Shown piece after piece: positions 44,799-52,941 of a stretch of DNA of 64,000 nucleotides. This DNA comes from an uncultured Clostridia bacterium. GTDB taxonomy: Bacteria; Bacillota; Clostridia; Christensenellales; DTU072. A model generated the notes under the pieces. The model had not been told where the DNA came from. It saw nothing but the letters and a program-made list of their open reading frames with translations, and did no database searches. The first letter of the stretch is position 1. Each line of letters opens with the position of its first letter. The stretch covers positions 1 to 64,000 of the forward strand of contig CAKQTC010000008.1 of NCBI GenBank assembly GCA_934274515.1, read 5' to 3'. Made by a program: the position numbers and the translations under genes.

Positions 44799-44994
44799 CT
44801 TTCTCTCCCGAATTGTTATCTTTGCCGTATTTTAACGCTCTTCGCTTAAAAAAAACTTGTAATACGTTTATCTATCGTTTCAAAACGCTTTTACGCGCCG
44901 TGCCGAAAATAAAGACAGTTTCGTCCTTTGTCGTTCGTCGTTCGGCGACTACCCATTAAAACGGGGATAAAAGTCGTTACGGCTTTTTCGGTTG

Positions 44995-46023
44995 TTACAA
45001 TCCGTATTCCGCGGCGATTTCCGCAATTTTTACGGGGCGACCTTCGGCTACCGATTTTCTTGCAGCAAGCCCGATAAGTACGGGTTTTAATCCGCTTACC
45101 ACGTCTGCCGTCGGTTTTTTGTTTTTTACGACGCAATCGACGAATTCGCTTATTTCGTTTACGTACGCCTGCATATATCTTTCAAGGAAGAAAAGCAACG
45201 GTTTTTCCGCGTGCACTCCCGTTCCGTCGCTTATTATCGCACTCGAATCGGTATCGTTTTTTATCGCGACTTGTCCGAGCGAACCGAACGCTTCCACTCT
45301 TTGGTCGTATCCGTAACTCGCTCTGCGGCAGTTGTCTATCACCGCAAGCGCGCCGTTTGCGAGTTTCATCGTGATAACCGCCGTATCTATATCTCCCGCT
45401 TTGCCGATTTCCTCGTCTACAAGCACCGCGCCGTAAGCGAAAACCTCTTCCACTTCGCTGTCCGACATAAATCTAACCATATCGAAGTCGTGTATCGTCA
45501 TATCGAGAAAAATTCCGCCCGAAACTTTAATATAACTTACAGGAGGCGCGGCAGGGTCTCTCGAACATATTTTAAGCACGTTGAGTTCGCCTATTTTACC
45601 GCTCTTCACCGCATCTCTTGCCGCCTTGAAATTGTGGTCGAAACGGCGATTAAAGCCTACCTGATACTTGATTTCGGGATGCCTTTCCAGTGTTTTCATT
45701 ACTTCGAGTATCTTTTTTACGTCGTGGTCTACGGGTTTTTCGCAGAACACGTGTTTGCCGCTTTCTATCGCTTCGATGCTTATCTTGGAATGAGTGTCGG
45801 TACTCGAACAAATAAGCACCGCGTCGATTTCCTTGTCGCCCAGCACGTCGCGATAATCTTTTGTAAACTCGTTTATTCCTAAATCCCTCGCCCATTCTAC
45901 GGTTTCTTCGGTTAAAAACGGGTCCGCAACGATTTTCACGGTAGCGTCTTTGACGTACCGCATAATGCTTTCGCAGTGAACTTTCCCTATTCTGCCTGCG
46001 CCGATAATGCCTACTTTAATCAT
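44995..46023 (-). CDS. iolG: inositol 2-dehydrogenase
   Basis: 342 residues; NAD-dependent oxidation of myo-inositol to scyllo-inosose, first step of inositol breakdown. Rossmann loop GIIGAGRIGKVH (about 5-16), catalytic EKP motif in CEKPVDHD (about 96-103), and DMTIHDFDMVRFM (about 172-184) with the acid/base His-Asp region. ATG 46023 with AGGAGAG upstream is chosen over an earlier in-frame start at 46152 that lies in iolE. Last gene of the iol operon. Confidence 0.92.
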   Translation of the reverse strand: MIKVGIIGAGRIGKVHCESIMRYVKDATVKIVADPFLTEETVEWARDLGINEFTKDYRDVLGDKEIDAVLICSSTDTHSKISIEAIESGKHVFCEKPVDHDVKKILEVMKTLERHPEIKYQVGFNRRFDHNFKAARDAVKSGKIGELNVLKICSRDPAAPPVSYIKVSGGIFLDMTIHDFDMVRFMSDSEVEEVFAYGAVLVDEEIGKAGDIDTAVITMKLANGALAVIDNCRRASYGYDQRVEAFGSLGQVAIKNDTDSSAIISDGTGVHAEKPLLFFLERYMQAYVNEISEFVDCVVKNKKPTADVVSGLKPVLIGLAARKSVAEGRPVKIAEIAAEYGL

Positions 46024-46052
46024 AAAATAACTCTCCTGTTTTGTTGTTTTTA

Positions 46053-46946
46053 TTAAAATCCGAGTAAATTGCCTATATGTTTTCTTGCTTTGACCGCGTA
46101 TTCGTACGGGTTTGCGATTGCCGGGTCTTGTTCCGCTTCCACGAGCAACCAACCCTTATAGTCCGCTTTTTCGAGTTCGTCGAAAATCGGCTCGAAGTCG
46201 ATACACCCGTCCCCCGGAACCGTGAACGTTCCCTTCCTCACTCCTTGCAAAAAACTGAGTTTTTCTTCTTTGACGAGTCGAACGATTTCCGGACGAATAT
46301 CTTTCAAATGGACGTGTTTTATTCTTTTGGCGTACTTTTTCAAAACCGCCATATAATCTTCGCCGCAATAAGCGAAGTGTCCGCTGTCAAACAGCAGATA
46401 CACGCTGTTTTCGTCGGTATTTTCCATCATTCTTTCGGTTTCCGCCGCGGTTTGCACCACGGTACCCATGTGATGATGATACGTAAGCGTAACGTCGTAC
46501 TCTTTCGCAATCGCGCCGAGTTTGTTAAGTCCGTCGCAAAACCTGTCCCATTCCGCGTCGTTCATAACGTATTTGCAATCGAACACGGGCGTATTCATTT
46601 GTCCTTGAATACTGTGACTTTGCTCGCTTACTCCCACTCTTTTTGCGCCGACTGCTTGTAAAAAAGCACATTTTTCTCTAAATTCTCTTTCCGTTTCGGC
46701 AAACGGTTTCGTCAATATATGCGCCGAAAACCAACTGTTTGCCACTCTCAACCCCCTTACGTCTAAGTCGTGTTTCAGCACGGCGGGGTCTTTCGGGTAC
46801 TTGTTCCCGATTTCCGTTCCTTCGTATCCTGCGAGCGCCATTTCGCTTATGCACTGATAAAAAGTATTTTCCGCTCCCAAATCCGGCATATCGTCGTTCG
46901 TCCAGGCAATAGGCGCGATTCCTAATTTTACGTTTTCTCTTTTCAT
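46053..46946 (-). CDS. iolE: inosose dehydratase
   Basis: 297-residue TIM barrel that removes water from scyllo-inosose to give diketo-deoxy-inositol. Family features: GIAPIAWTNDDMPDLG at the N-terminus, GYEGTEIGNKYP, YHHHMGTVVQ (about 155-164) with metal-binding residues, LLFDSGHFAY (about 183-192), VHLKDIRPE, and GDGCIDFEPIF near the end. Metal ligands Glu, Asp, His and Glu are in place by eye. It lies between iolD and iolG in the operon. Confidence 0.92.
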   Translation of the reverse strand: MKRENVKLGIAPIAWTNDDMPDLGAENTFYQCISEMALAGYEGTEIGNKYPKDPAVLKHDLDVRGLRVANSWFSAHILTKPFAETEREFREKCAFLQAVGAKRVGVSEQSHSIQGQMNTPVFDCKYVMNDAEWDRFCDGLNKLGAIAKEYDVTLTYHHHMGTVVQTAAETERMMENTDENSVYLLFDSGHFAYCGEDYMAVLKKYAKRIKHVHLKDIRPEIVRLVKEEKLSFLQGVRKGTFTVPGDGCIDFEPIFDELEKADYKGWLLVEAEQDPAIANPYEYAVKARKHIGNLLGF

Positions 46947-46965
46947 TACGATTTCCTTCTTTTTA

Positions 46966-48897
46966 TTAGTATTGTCTTGCTCTCGAAAGCCGCTCGTCGC
47001 GCTCTTCCTTCGCTTGTTTTTGTTCTTCCGTTCTCGGATTTTGCGAGCAACCTACGTTCCACCAACCGCCGTACCCGTCCGTCATCGATTTCGGCAAAAC
47101 TTTTATGTCTATGAGCGTAGGTTTCGTTTGTTTCAAACTGTCGATTAACGCGCTTCTCAATTCTTCTTCGGTCTTTGCCGTGTACGCGACAAACCCATAA
47201 GCGCGAGCGCACGCGGCATAATCTATATTCATAAATTCGCCGCCCCGTATCGGTTCGTTCCCGTTTCTAAACCTCGCTTCGGTGCAAAGAGAACTAACTC
47301 CCTGCCCTGTCTGCAAATTGTTTATACACCCGAAACTCTCGTTGTCAAACAACAACACGTTGATTTTTATTCCTTCCTGAACAGCGGTAATCATCTCGCC
47401 GTGCAGCATATTAAAACTCCCGTCGCCGCAAAACGCGTAGACTTCTCTTTCGGGCATCGCCATCTTGCTCCCGAGCGCGCCTGCTATCTCATATCCCATA
47501 CATGAGTATCCGTATTCCATATTATAGGTACCGTAACTATCGGTTTGCCACATTCTTTGCAGGCACCCGGGAAGGCTTCCCGCCGCTCCTACGACAACCG
47601 CGTCGTCGGGTATTGTTTGTCTTATCACGCCTATTGCCGCGGTTTGGCAAACCGTGCCTTTCGTCGCTTTGATGAATTTCTCCGTAGCATCGGGCATACC
47701 GTTTTTTATTTCGGGTTCATACCCTTCGCCGTAACGGACGGAGATCAGACGTTGCATTTCCTTATCCCATTTTTCGATTGCGTCGCGAATTTCGTTCTTA
47801 TACTCCGAGCGATACTGCCCGATTGCTTTATCGAGTGCGGTTATTCCTTCTCTTGCGTCACAAACGACGCTTATCGCGTCCATTTTTTTCGCATGAAACG
47901 GGCTAACGTTTATCGCAACGATTTTACTTTTTGCGTACAACAATTTCGACGACGTGGTGAAGTCGGTAAAACGCGTGCCTATCCCGATTACGACGTCGGC
48001 TTTACTCGCGATTTCGTTTGCACACGAGTTGCCCGTAACGCCTATACCGCCGAGATTAAGGACGTGGCTTGACGGGATAACGCTTTTCCCTGCCTGCGTT
48101 TCGGCAATCGGTATGGCGTGCTTTTCGCAAAATTCTTTTACTGCTTTGCCCGCTTCCGAATATCTTACTCCGCCGCCTACGACGACAAGCGGATACTTGC
48201 TTTGTTTTATGGCTTTTGCCGCTTGTTCGATTTCGTAAGCGTCGGGTGCGGCGCGTCTTATGTGATGAACGCGTTTAACAAAAAACTCTTCGTCGAACTC
48301 GTACGTTTCTCCTTGCACGTCCTGACTTATCGCTATCGCCGCCGCGCCCGCGTCGGAAGGGTCGGTAAGCACTCGCATGGCGTTGTTTAACGCGGTCATA
48401 ATGGTTTCCGGTCGAGTTATTTTCGCAAAAAATTTTGTAACCGCCTTAAAAGCGTCCGTACTCGTAATTCCTTGGTTGTAAGTTTGCTCGATTTGCTGCA
48501 AAACAGGGTCGGGTTGCGCCGAAGCAAACGTATCGCCCATAAACAGCAATAGCGGAACGTTGTTTACCGTTGCGGTAGCGGCGGCGGTTACCATATTGAC
48601 CGAACCGGGTCCGATACTCGACATACACGGCATGATTTTTCGCCTGTCGTTCATTTTTGCGTAGGCTGTGGCAACGTGCGCCATTCCTTGTTCGTTCCTG
48701 CCCTGATATACTTTAATGCCGTGTTCCGCCATCGATAGGGCTTCTCCTACGCCTAATACGCAACCGTGTCCGAAAATGGTAAAGAACCCTTCAACGAACT
48801 TATTTTCGACGATTTTGCCGTCTATTTCCATCGAAACGTACTGATTGTCCAGATATTTTACGACGGCTTCTCCTACCGTAAGTTTGATTTTTGCCAT
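46966..48897 (-). CDS. iolD: 3D-(3,5/4)-trihydroxycyclohexane-1,2-dione hydrolase
   Basis: 643-residue thiamine-diphosphate enzyme opening the inositol ring to 5-deoxy-glucuronate. N-terminal segment VEGFFTIFGHGCVLGVGEAL and RNEQGMAHVATAYA with the activating Glu (about 72), middle domain VVVGGGVRYSEAG (about 235-247), and the C-terminal cofactor motif FCGDGSFNMLHGEM (about 487-500) ending at NESFGC. Length agrees with IolD. AAGGAG precedes ATG. 65 bases downstream of iolB. Confidence 0.95.
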   Translation of the reverse strand: MAKIKLTVGEAVVKYLDNQYVSMEIDGKIVENKFVEGFFTIFGHGCVLGVGEALSMAEHGIKVYQGRNEQGMAHVATAYAKMNDRRKIMPCMSSIGPGSVNMVTAAATATVNNVPLLLFMGDTFASAQPDPVLQQIEQTYNQGITSTDAFKAVTKFFAKITRPETIMTALNNAMRVLTDPSDAGAAAIAISQDVQGETYEFDEEFFVKRVHHIRRAAPDAYEIEQAAKAIKQSKYPLVVVGGGVRYSEAGKAVKEFCEKHAIPIAETQAGKSVIPSSHVLNLGGIGVTGNSCANEIASKADVVIGIGTRFTDFTTSSKLLYAKSKIVAINVSPFHAKKMDAISVVCDAREGITALDKAIGQYRSEYKNEIRDAIEKWDKEMQRLISVRYGEGYEPEIKNGMPDATEKFIKATKGTVCQTAAIGVIRQTIPDDAVVVGAAGSLPGCLQRMWQTDSYGTYNMEYGYSCMGYEIAGALGSKMAMPEREVYAFCGDGSFNMLHGEMITAVQEGIKINVLLFDNESFGCINNLQTGQGVSSLCTEARFRNGNEPIRGGEFMNIDYAACARAYGFVAYTAKTEEELRSALIDSLKQTKPTLIDIKVLPKSMTDGYGGWWNVGCSQNPRTEEQKQAKEERDERLSRARQY

Positions 48898-48962
48898 TTT
48901 TTCTCCTTGATTTTTTATTGAAATGCGCCGTTTTTACAACTTTTCTAGCGTAGTTCGGTCGG

Positions 48963-49754
48963 TTATTTCTTTGGTACGAACGTACAGACTGGTTCTAACC
49001 ACGCGTATCTTGGGTCAACGTTTCTCGTTTTCACCCACGGGTCGCCGTCGAGGTGACGTATCATCCAAACGTTGTACATCGGGAATCCGGGCGCGGTAAC
49101 TTGACTGTGCGTTTTCCCGCCGACGAACATCGCTACGCTGCCGCTTTTGATGGTGTGTGCTTCTTCTCCTATAAAACACGCGCCGAAGCCTTCTTCTCTG
49201 TCAAATTCGTAATAGTAAACTTCGGGTTGCGGATGAGAATGAGGAACGTAACTCCACCACCTGCCCTGCCGAGCAAGCACTTCGCCGATGACAAGATTAC
49301 TGTACGGCGCGTTATCGTAGTCGAAAATCGTGTTAACGTCTCGTAAAGACGTGTTTTCCCACATTCCTTCGCCGCTTACCGTTCTTATTACGTCGCTTTT
49401 TCGATAAATTTTTGCCGCAAACGTTCTTTCGTTCGTCGTCGCTTGATAGATAAACCGCGTTCCGTCTTCAAGCCCTTCGACTATGAGTTTGGTTCCTTTG
49501 CAGACGTGCACGGTCGTAGGAAGGTCATCGAATAAATCTTTTCTGTCCGCCGTTTCGTCTATCCCGTCGGTAACAAACCGAACTTTGCCGTGTATGAGCA
49601 AAACGACGGTTTCTTTTTCTTCCGAAAAAAACACGCGTTTCTGCCCTTTTCGGAGCAGAAAAACGGCTATGTCTTGCAACATTTCTTTGCCTATACCGTC
49701 CATTCGGCAAAGCACTTTTTCGCCTTTTTTATTGAATTTCGGATATCTGAACAT
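48963..49754 (-). CDS. iolB: 5-deoxy-glucuronate isomerase
   Basis: 263-residue double cupin converting 5-deoxy-glucuronate to 2-deoxy-5-keto-gluconate. Features: WWSYVPHSHPQPEVYYYEFD (about 164-183) with the metal-binding His, HTIKSGSVAMFVGGKTHS (about 199-216) and YNVWMIRHLDGDPW (about 226-239). Gene order transporter-iolB-iolD-iolE-iolG supports the call. AAGGGAAG precedes ATG. Confidence 0.93.
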   Translation of the reverse strand: MFRYPKFNKKGEKVLCRMDGIGKEMLQDIAVFLLRKGQKRVFFSEEKETVVLLIHGKVRFVTDGIDETADRKDLFDDLPTTVHVCKGTKLIVEGLEDGTRFIYQATTNERTFAAKIYRKSDVIRTVSGEGMWENTSLRDVNTIFDYDNAPYSNLVIGEVLARQGRWWSYVPHSHPQPEVYYYEFDREEGFGACFIGEEAHTIKSGSVAMFVGGKTHSQVTAPGFPMYNVWMIRHLDGDPWVKTRNVDPRYAWLEPVCTFVPKK

Positions 49755-49793
49755 TTTTACTTCCCTTATTTAAGTTTATTGTTTCGGTTATCT

Positions 49794-51404
49794 TTACTCG
49801 TCGATTCCCGGAGCCGACTGATTTTGCGTCAATTCGTTGACTAACTCTATCGTTTCGGTTTTTATGTCGGCGTCGTGTTTGTCGATATTTCCCCTGCGTT
49901 CCGCAAGCGTTTCGGTAACGTGTTTTTTCTTGTCGCCTACAAGGTCGTAGAAGAAAATCGGTATGGCGCAAAGCAGTAAGCATAGTCCCGGCACGATGGA
50001 CACAAGACAACTCATTCCGAATTGTTGCGACTTGGTAAGAACTTTGACTATTTCGCTCGCTTTTACGGTTTCTTCAACGTTAAGTCCGACAATAAGGTAC
50101 ATTATGATTACGAAACACGTTGCAAAACAGTTGCCCATCTTGTTTACAAACCCCTGCACCGCGCTGCCTAGGGCGTTGTCGCGGTAGCCCGTCGAATATT
50201 CGAGATAGTCAAGGCAATCCCCGACCATTGCGTAACTCGTTACGTTAAGCACGCCGAGCGGTATGCTTTGAATTATGAAAAGCGGTATACAGACGTAGAA
50301 AAGCCAACTTATTTCTTTGAACACGACCAACGCGCAAAGCACGGTAGTCACTATGCTTGACAAAAAGCCTAACAGGCACGAACCGATTACTATTTGCTTG
50401 TAGTTAAACCGTTTATACAGCGCAGGCATACACAGCATCGAGCCGAACATACCTATTCCCGCGCTTGCCACGATAACGATATTTACGATCGTTTTGGAGT
50501 TTATTCCGCCGATAGGGTCTACGATAAACGCGTATCTTGCGACGTGGGGCGCGGCGGCTTGCATTAGATATCTGCCGAAACTAAGTATACCCATAGTAAC
50601 TACGAGCATAAGCGGTTTACAACTAAACAAACGTTTCAACATCGCGCCTTTTTCTTTCGGCGCGGCAGTCTCCGTTTCGGGTTCGGACGGTTTCGGGTTC
50701 GGGCGCATTGCAAGGACGCGTTCTTTAACGTTAAAATAAGCGGTTATGTACAAACAAACACCCATTACCGACATCGTTATCGCAACGATGAGATATAGTA
50801 GTTTGTCTTGTTCGATTCTCGTTAAATCCGGACGTATTTTAGGAATAAGGCTCGATAAAACGGTATACATCAATATAGGCAACGCGCTGCCTATACCGTT
50901 TAGCGTACGTGCAAAAGAAAAGATTTTGCCGCGTTCGTTCGGGTTCGGCGTCATAACGTTCGGTAACGACCAAAACGGCACGTCGCTCATAGTATACAGC
51001 ATACCCCACAACACGTAGATTATGGCGTTAAACACCATTAATCCGGTTCGGTTCGTGATACCCGGGTTGAAAAACATAAAGAACGTTAAAACCGCTATCG
51101 GAAGTGCCGAAATAACGATATATGGTTTATATTTGCTCTTTTTGAACGTATGGTTGTCCGCCAAAATACCCATAAGGGGGTCATTGATTGCGTCCCATAC
51201 TCTTGCAAGCAACATAAGCAGCAACACAAACCACGGACTCAACAAAAGAACGTTAAGGTAGTAGTCTGAAATGTAGTTCGACATCGCGCCGTAAATCATC
51301 GCTTGCCCGAAAGCCGCTATTCCGAACGTCCAAAATTCGCGCTTGGAAATAAAGACTTTCTTCCCGCTTTCGTCGGTCACTCCGGGAGTTTTCGCCTTTG
51401 TCAT
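49794..51404 (-). CDS. GPH-family symporter, probable inositol transporter
   Basis: 536 residues with about twelve hydrophobic spans. GPH motifs: FGQAMIYGAMSNYISDYYL near the N-terminus, RVWDAINDPLMGILAD (about 67-82), VPFWSLPNVMTPNPNERGK (about 142-160). First gene of the iol operon, 39 bases before iolB, which suggests uptake of myo-inositol or an isomer (inference). The C-terminal tail is hydrophilic. AAGAGGTG precedes ATG. It is distantly related to the symporter at 42018. Confidence 0.88.
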   Translation of the reverse strand: MTKAKTPGVTDESGKKVFISKREFWTFGIAAFGQAMIYGAMSNYISDYYLNVLLLSPWFVLLLMLLARVWDAINDPLMGILADNHTFKKSKYKPYIVISALPIAVLTFFMFFNPGITNRTGLMVFNAIIYVLWGMLYTMSDVPFWSLPNVMTPNPNERGKIFSFARTLNGIGSALPILMYTVLSSLIPKIRPDLTRIEQDKLLYLIVAITMSVMGVCLYITAYFNVKERVLAMRPNPKPSEPETETAAPKEKGAMLKRLFSCKPLMLVVTMGILSFGRYLMQAAAPHVARYAFIVDPIGGINSKTIVNIVIVASAGIGMFGSMLCMPALYKRFNYKQIVIGSCLLGFLSSIVTTVLCALVVFKEISWLFYVCIPLFIIQSIPLGVLNVTSYAMVGDCLDYLEYSTGYRDNALGSAVQGFVNKMGNCFATCFVIIMYLIVGLNVEETVKASEIVKVLTKSQQFGMSCLVSIVPGLCLLLCAIPIFFYDLVGDKKKHVTETLAERRGNIDKHDADIKTETIELVNELTQNQSAPGIDE

Positions 51405-51431
51405 AAGGGGTCACCTCTTTAATATGTATTT

Positions 51432-51491
51432 ATACTAATATAGATATAGTATGCTATTAAGAATTATACAATACATATCGTGCTTTGACAA
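51432..51491 (-). promoter_or_regulatory. iol operon promoter with palindromic operator candidate
   Basis: TTGTCA (51486-51491), 17 bases, TATAAT (51463-51468). Just downstream, ATACTA-n9-TAGTAT (51432-51452) covers the early transcribed region, a likely repressor site. No iolR gene is in the window. Confidence 0.7.
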
Positions 51492-51538
51492 TACCCTAAA
51501 AACAACGTCGCGGCTTTTTATCCGGACGTAGTTAAAAC

Positions 51539-51567
51539 TTGACAAACCGCACGCTTTATTGTACAAT
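51539..51567 (+). promoter_or_regulatory. promoter of the mgtC-like gene
   Basis: TTGACA (51539-51544), 17 bases, TACAAT (51562-51567), 32 bases before ATG 51599. Confidence 0.8.
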
Positions 51568-51598
51568 ATGTTATTATTTTGAAAGTAGGCGATATAAA

Positions 51599-52312
51599 AT
51601 GATTGGTGCTTTTAATTTTGTGGTACTTGACTGGACTACCAACGCGTTAAATTGGATAATCCGTATCTTCATTGCCGCGGCTTGCGGTTTCGTAATCGGT
51701 ATGGAAAGAAAAAGTCGTTCTAAGGAAGCAGGTATCCGTACTCATACGATTGTGTGTATGGCGGCGGCGATTATGATGGTTGTAAGTAAATACGGTTTTA
51801 GCGACCAACTCCCCAACCACGACGGCGTTCGAGGCGGCGACAGCGCGCGTATAGCGGCACAAGTCGTTTCCGGTATCGGTTTCTTAGGCGCGGGTATAAT
51901 TTTTTACAAACGCGATTTTCTGCACGGACTTACTACCGCCGCAGGCATTTGGGCAACTTCCGGTATCGGGCTTGCTATCGGTGCCGGCATGCTTGTAATC
52001 GGCGTGTTCTCGACGCTCGTTCTCGTGCTTTTACAGGTCGTCCTTCATAGACCTCTCAAACTCCTCAAAGGACAAACGACAAACGTGCTGAAAATGCAAA
52101 TTATCCTTACTTCTCCCGAAGTAATCGATAAAATAACATATATCTTTGACGTTAAGAAATTTATTAAATTCAAAACGATAACTACGGAAAACGGCACAAT
52201 ACTGGCGGACGTCGAAGCCGCAACGGAAGTGAATTTCTCGGCGAAAGAACTTTATGAGTTTGCTCAATCGTACGACTTTATCAAGGTTATCGAGAAAACC
52301 GACGAACTCTAA
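51599..52312 (+). CDS. MgtC/SapB family membrane protein
   Basis: 237 residues. Four to five hydrophobic spans in the first 150 residues with the family motifs GFVIGMERKSRSKEAGIRTH (about 29-48) and ARIAAQVVSGIGFLGAGII (about 83-101), then a cytoplasmic ACT-like domain of about 85 residues. MgtC proteins modulate growth at low Mg2+ and affect ATP synthase or other membrane targets in the best studied cases. ATG 51599 is chosen over 51539, which lies in the promoter; its ribosome site (AGTAGGCG) is weak. Single gene. Confidence 0.9.
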   Translation: MIGAFNFVVLDWTTNALNWIIRIFIAAACGFVIGMERKSRSKEAGIRTHTIVCMAAAIMMVVSKYGFSDQLPNHDGVRGGDSARIAAQVVSGIGFLGAGIIFYKRDFLHGLTTAAGIWATSGIGLAIGAGMLVIGVFSTLVLVLLQVVLHRPLKLLKGQTTNVLKMQIILTSPEVIDKITYIFDVKKFIKFKTITTENGTILADVEAATEVNFSAKELYEFAQSYDFIKVIEKTDEL

Positions 52313-52327
52313 TTAACGGGCGGCGTA

Positions 52328-52485
52328 TAGCGTGGCACTTTACGCGTAAAAAAACTCGCGTAAAAAACCTAATAAAAACACAAAAAATTAAATCTATTTA
52401 TAACTCGCTAAAAAAAGCGGATATAAATAGATTTTTTTACGCTTTCCCGAAAATCTGCGGTCACGTACCTTTGTACGCTTTCCTT
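52328..52485. repeat. first copy of a duplicated 160-bp terminator-bearing block
   Basis: Starts TAGCGTGGCACTTTACGCG and ends GTACGCTTTCCTT. It holds a hairpin AAATCTATTTATA ... TATAAATAGATTTTTTT, a good terminator for mgtC. A near-identical copy lies at 52542-52702. Confidence 0.85.
52390..52440 (+). terminator. terminator of the mgtC-like gene
   Basis: TCTATTTATA pairs with TATAAATAGA, with an inner TCGCT/AGCGG part and a T-run after it. Confidence 0.8.
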
Positions 52486-52541
52486 GCTTTTCGGCAAAAA
52501 TTCCCCCTCTCTCCGCCGCCCTTCCTGCGTATAAGTTTGTT

Positions 52542-52702
52542 TAGCGTGGCACTTTACGCGTAAAAAAACTAGCGTAAAAAAACCTAATAAAAACACAAAA
52601 AATTAAATCTATTTATAACTCGCTAAAAAAAAGCGGATATAAATAGATTTTTTTACGCTTTCCCGAAAATCTGCGGTCACGTACTTTTGTACGCTTTCCT
52701 TT
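52542..52702. repeat. second copy of the 160-bp terminator-bearing block
   Basis: Nearly identical to 52328-52485, offset about 214 bases, with a few indels in A-runs and single substitutions. It repeats the same hairpin and T-run. Spacer between the copies is about 56 bases. Confidence 0.85.
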
Positions 52703-52724
52703 TCCCCAAAACCAAACGAAACGT

Positions 52725-52935
52725 CACGTTGCCGACGGAAAAAGGCGTTTCTTCCGCGACTTGCTCTGCTCGATTACAGGATGCAACGTCACGTTGCCGA
52801 CGGGAAAAGGCGTTTCTTCCGCGACTTGTCTATGCTCGATTACAGGATGCAACGTCACGTTGCCGACGGAAAAAGGCGTTTCTTCCGCGACTTGCTCTGT
52901 TCGATTACAGGATGCAACGTCACGTTGCCGACGTT
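52725..52935. repeat. tandem 65-66-bp repeat, three units plus a partial fourth
   Basis: Units start at 52725, 52790, 52856 and 52921 with CACGTTGCCGACGG, run through GGCGTTTCTTCCGCGACTTG and end ATTACAGGATGCAACGT. Differences are limited to a few bases (CTCTGCT, TCTATGCT, CTCTGTT). Same family as 26559-26695. The array runs to the end of the ferredoxin-like gene. Confidence 0.9.
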
Positions 52936-52941
52936 GCATTA

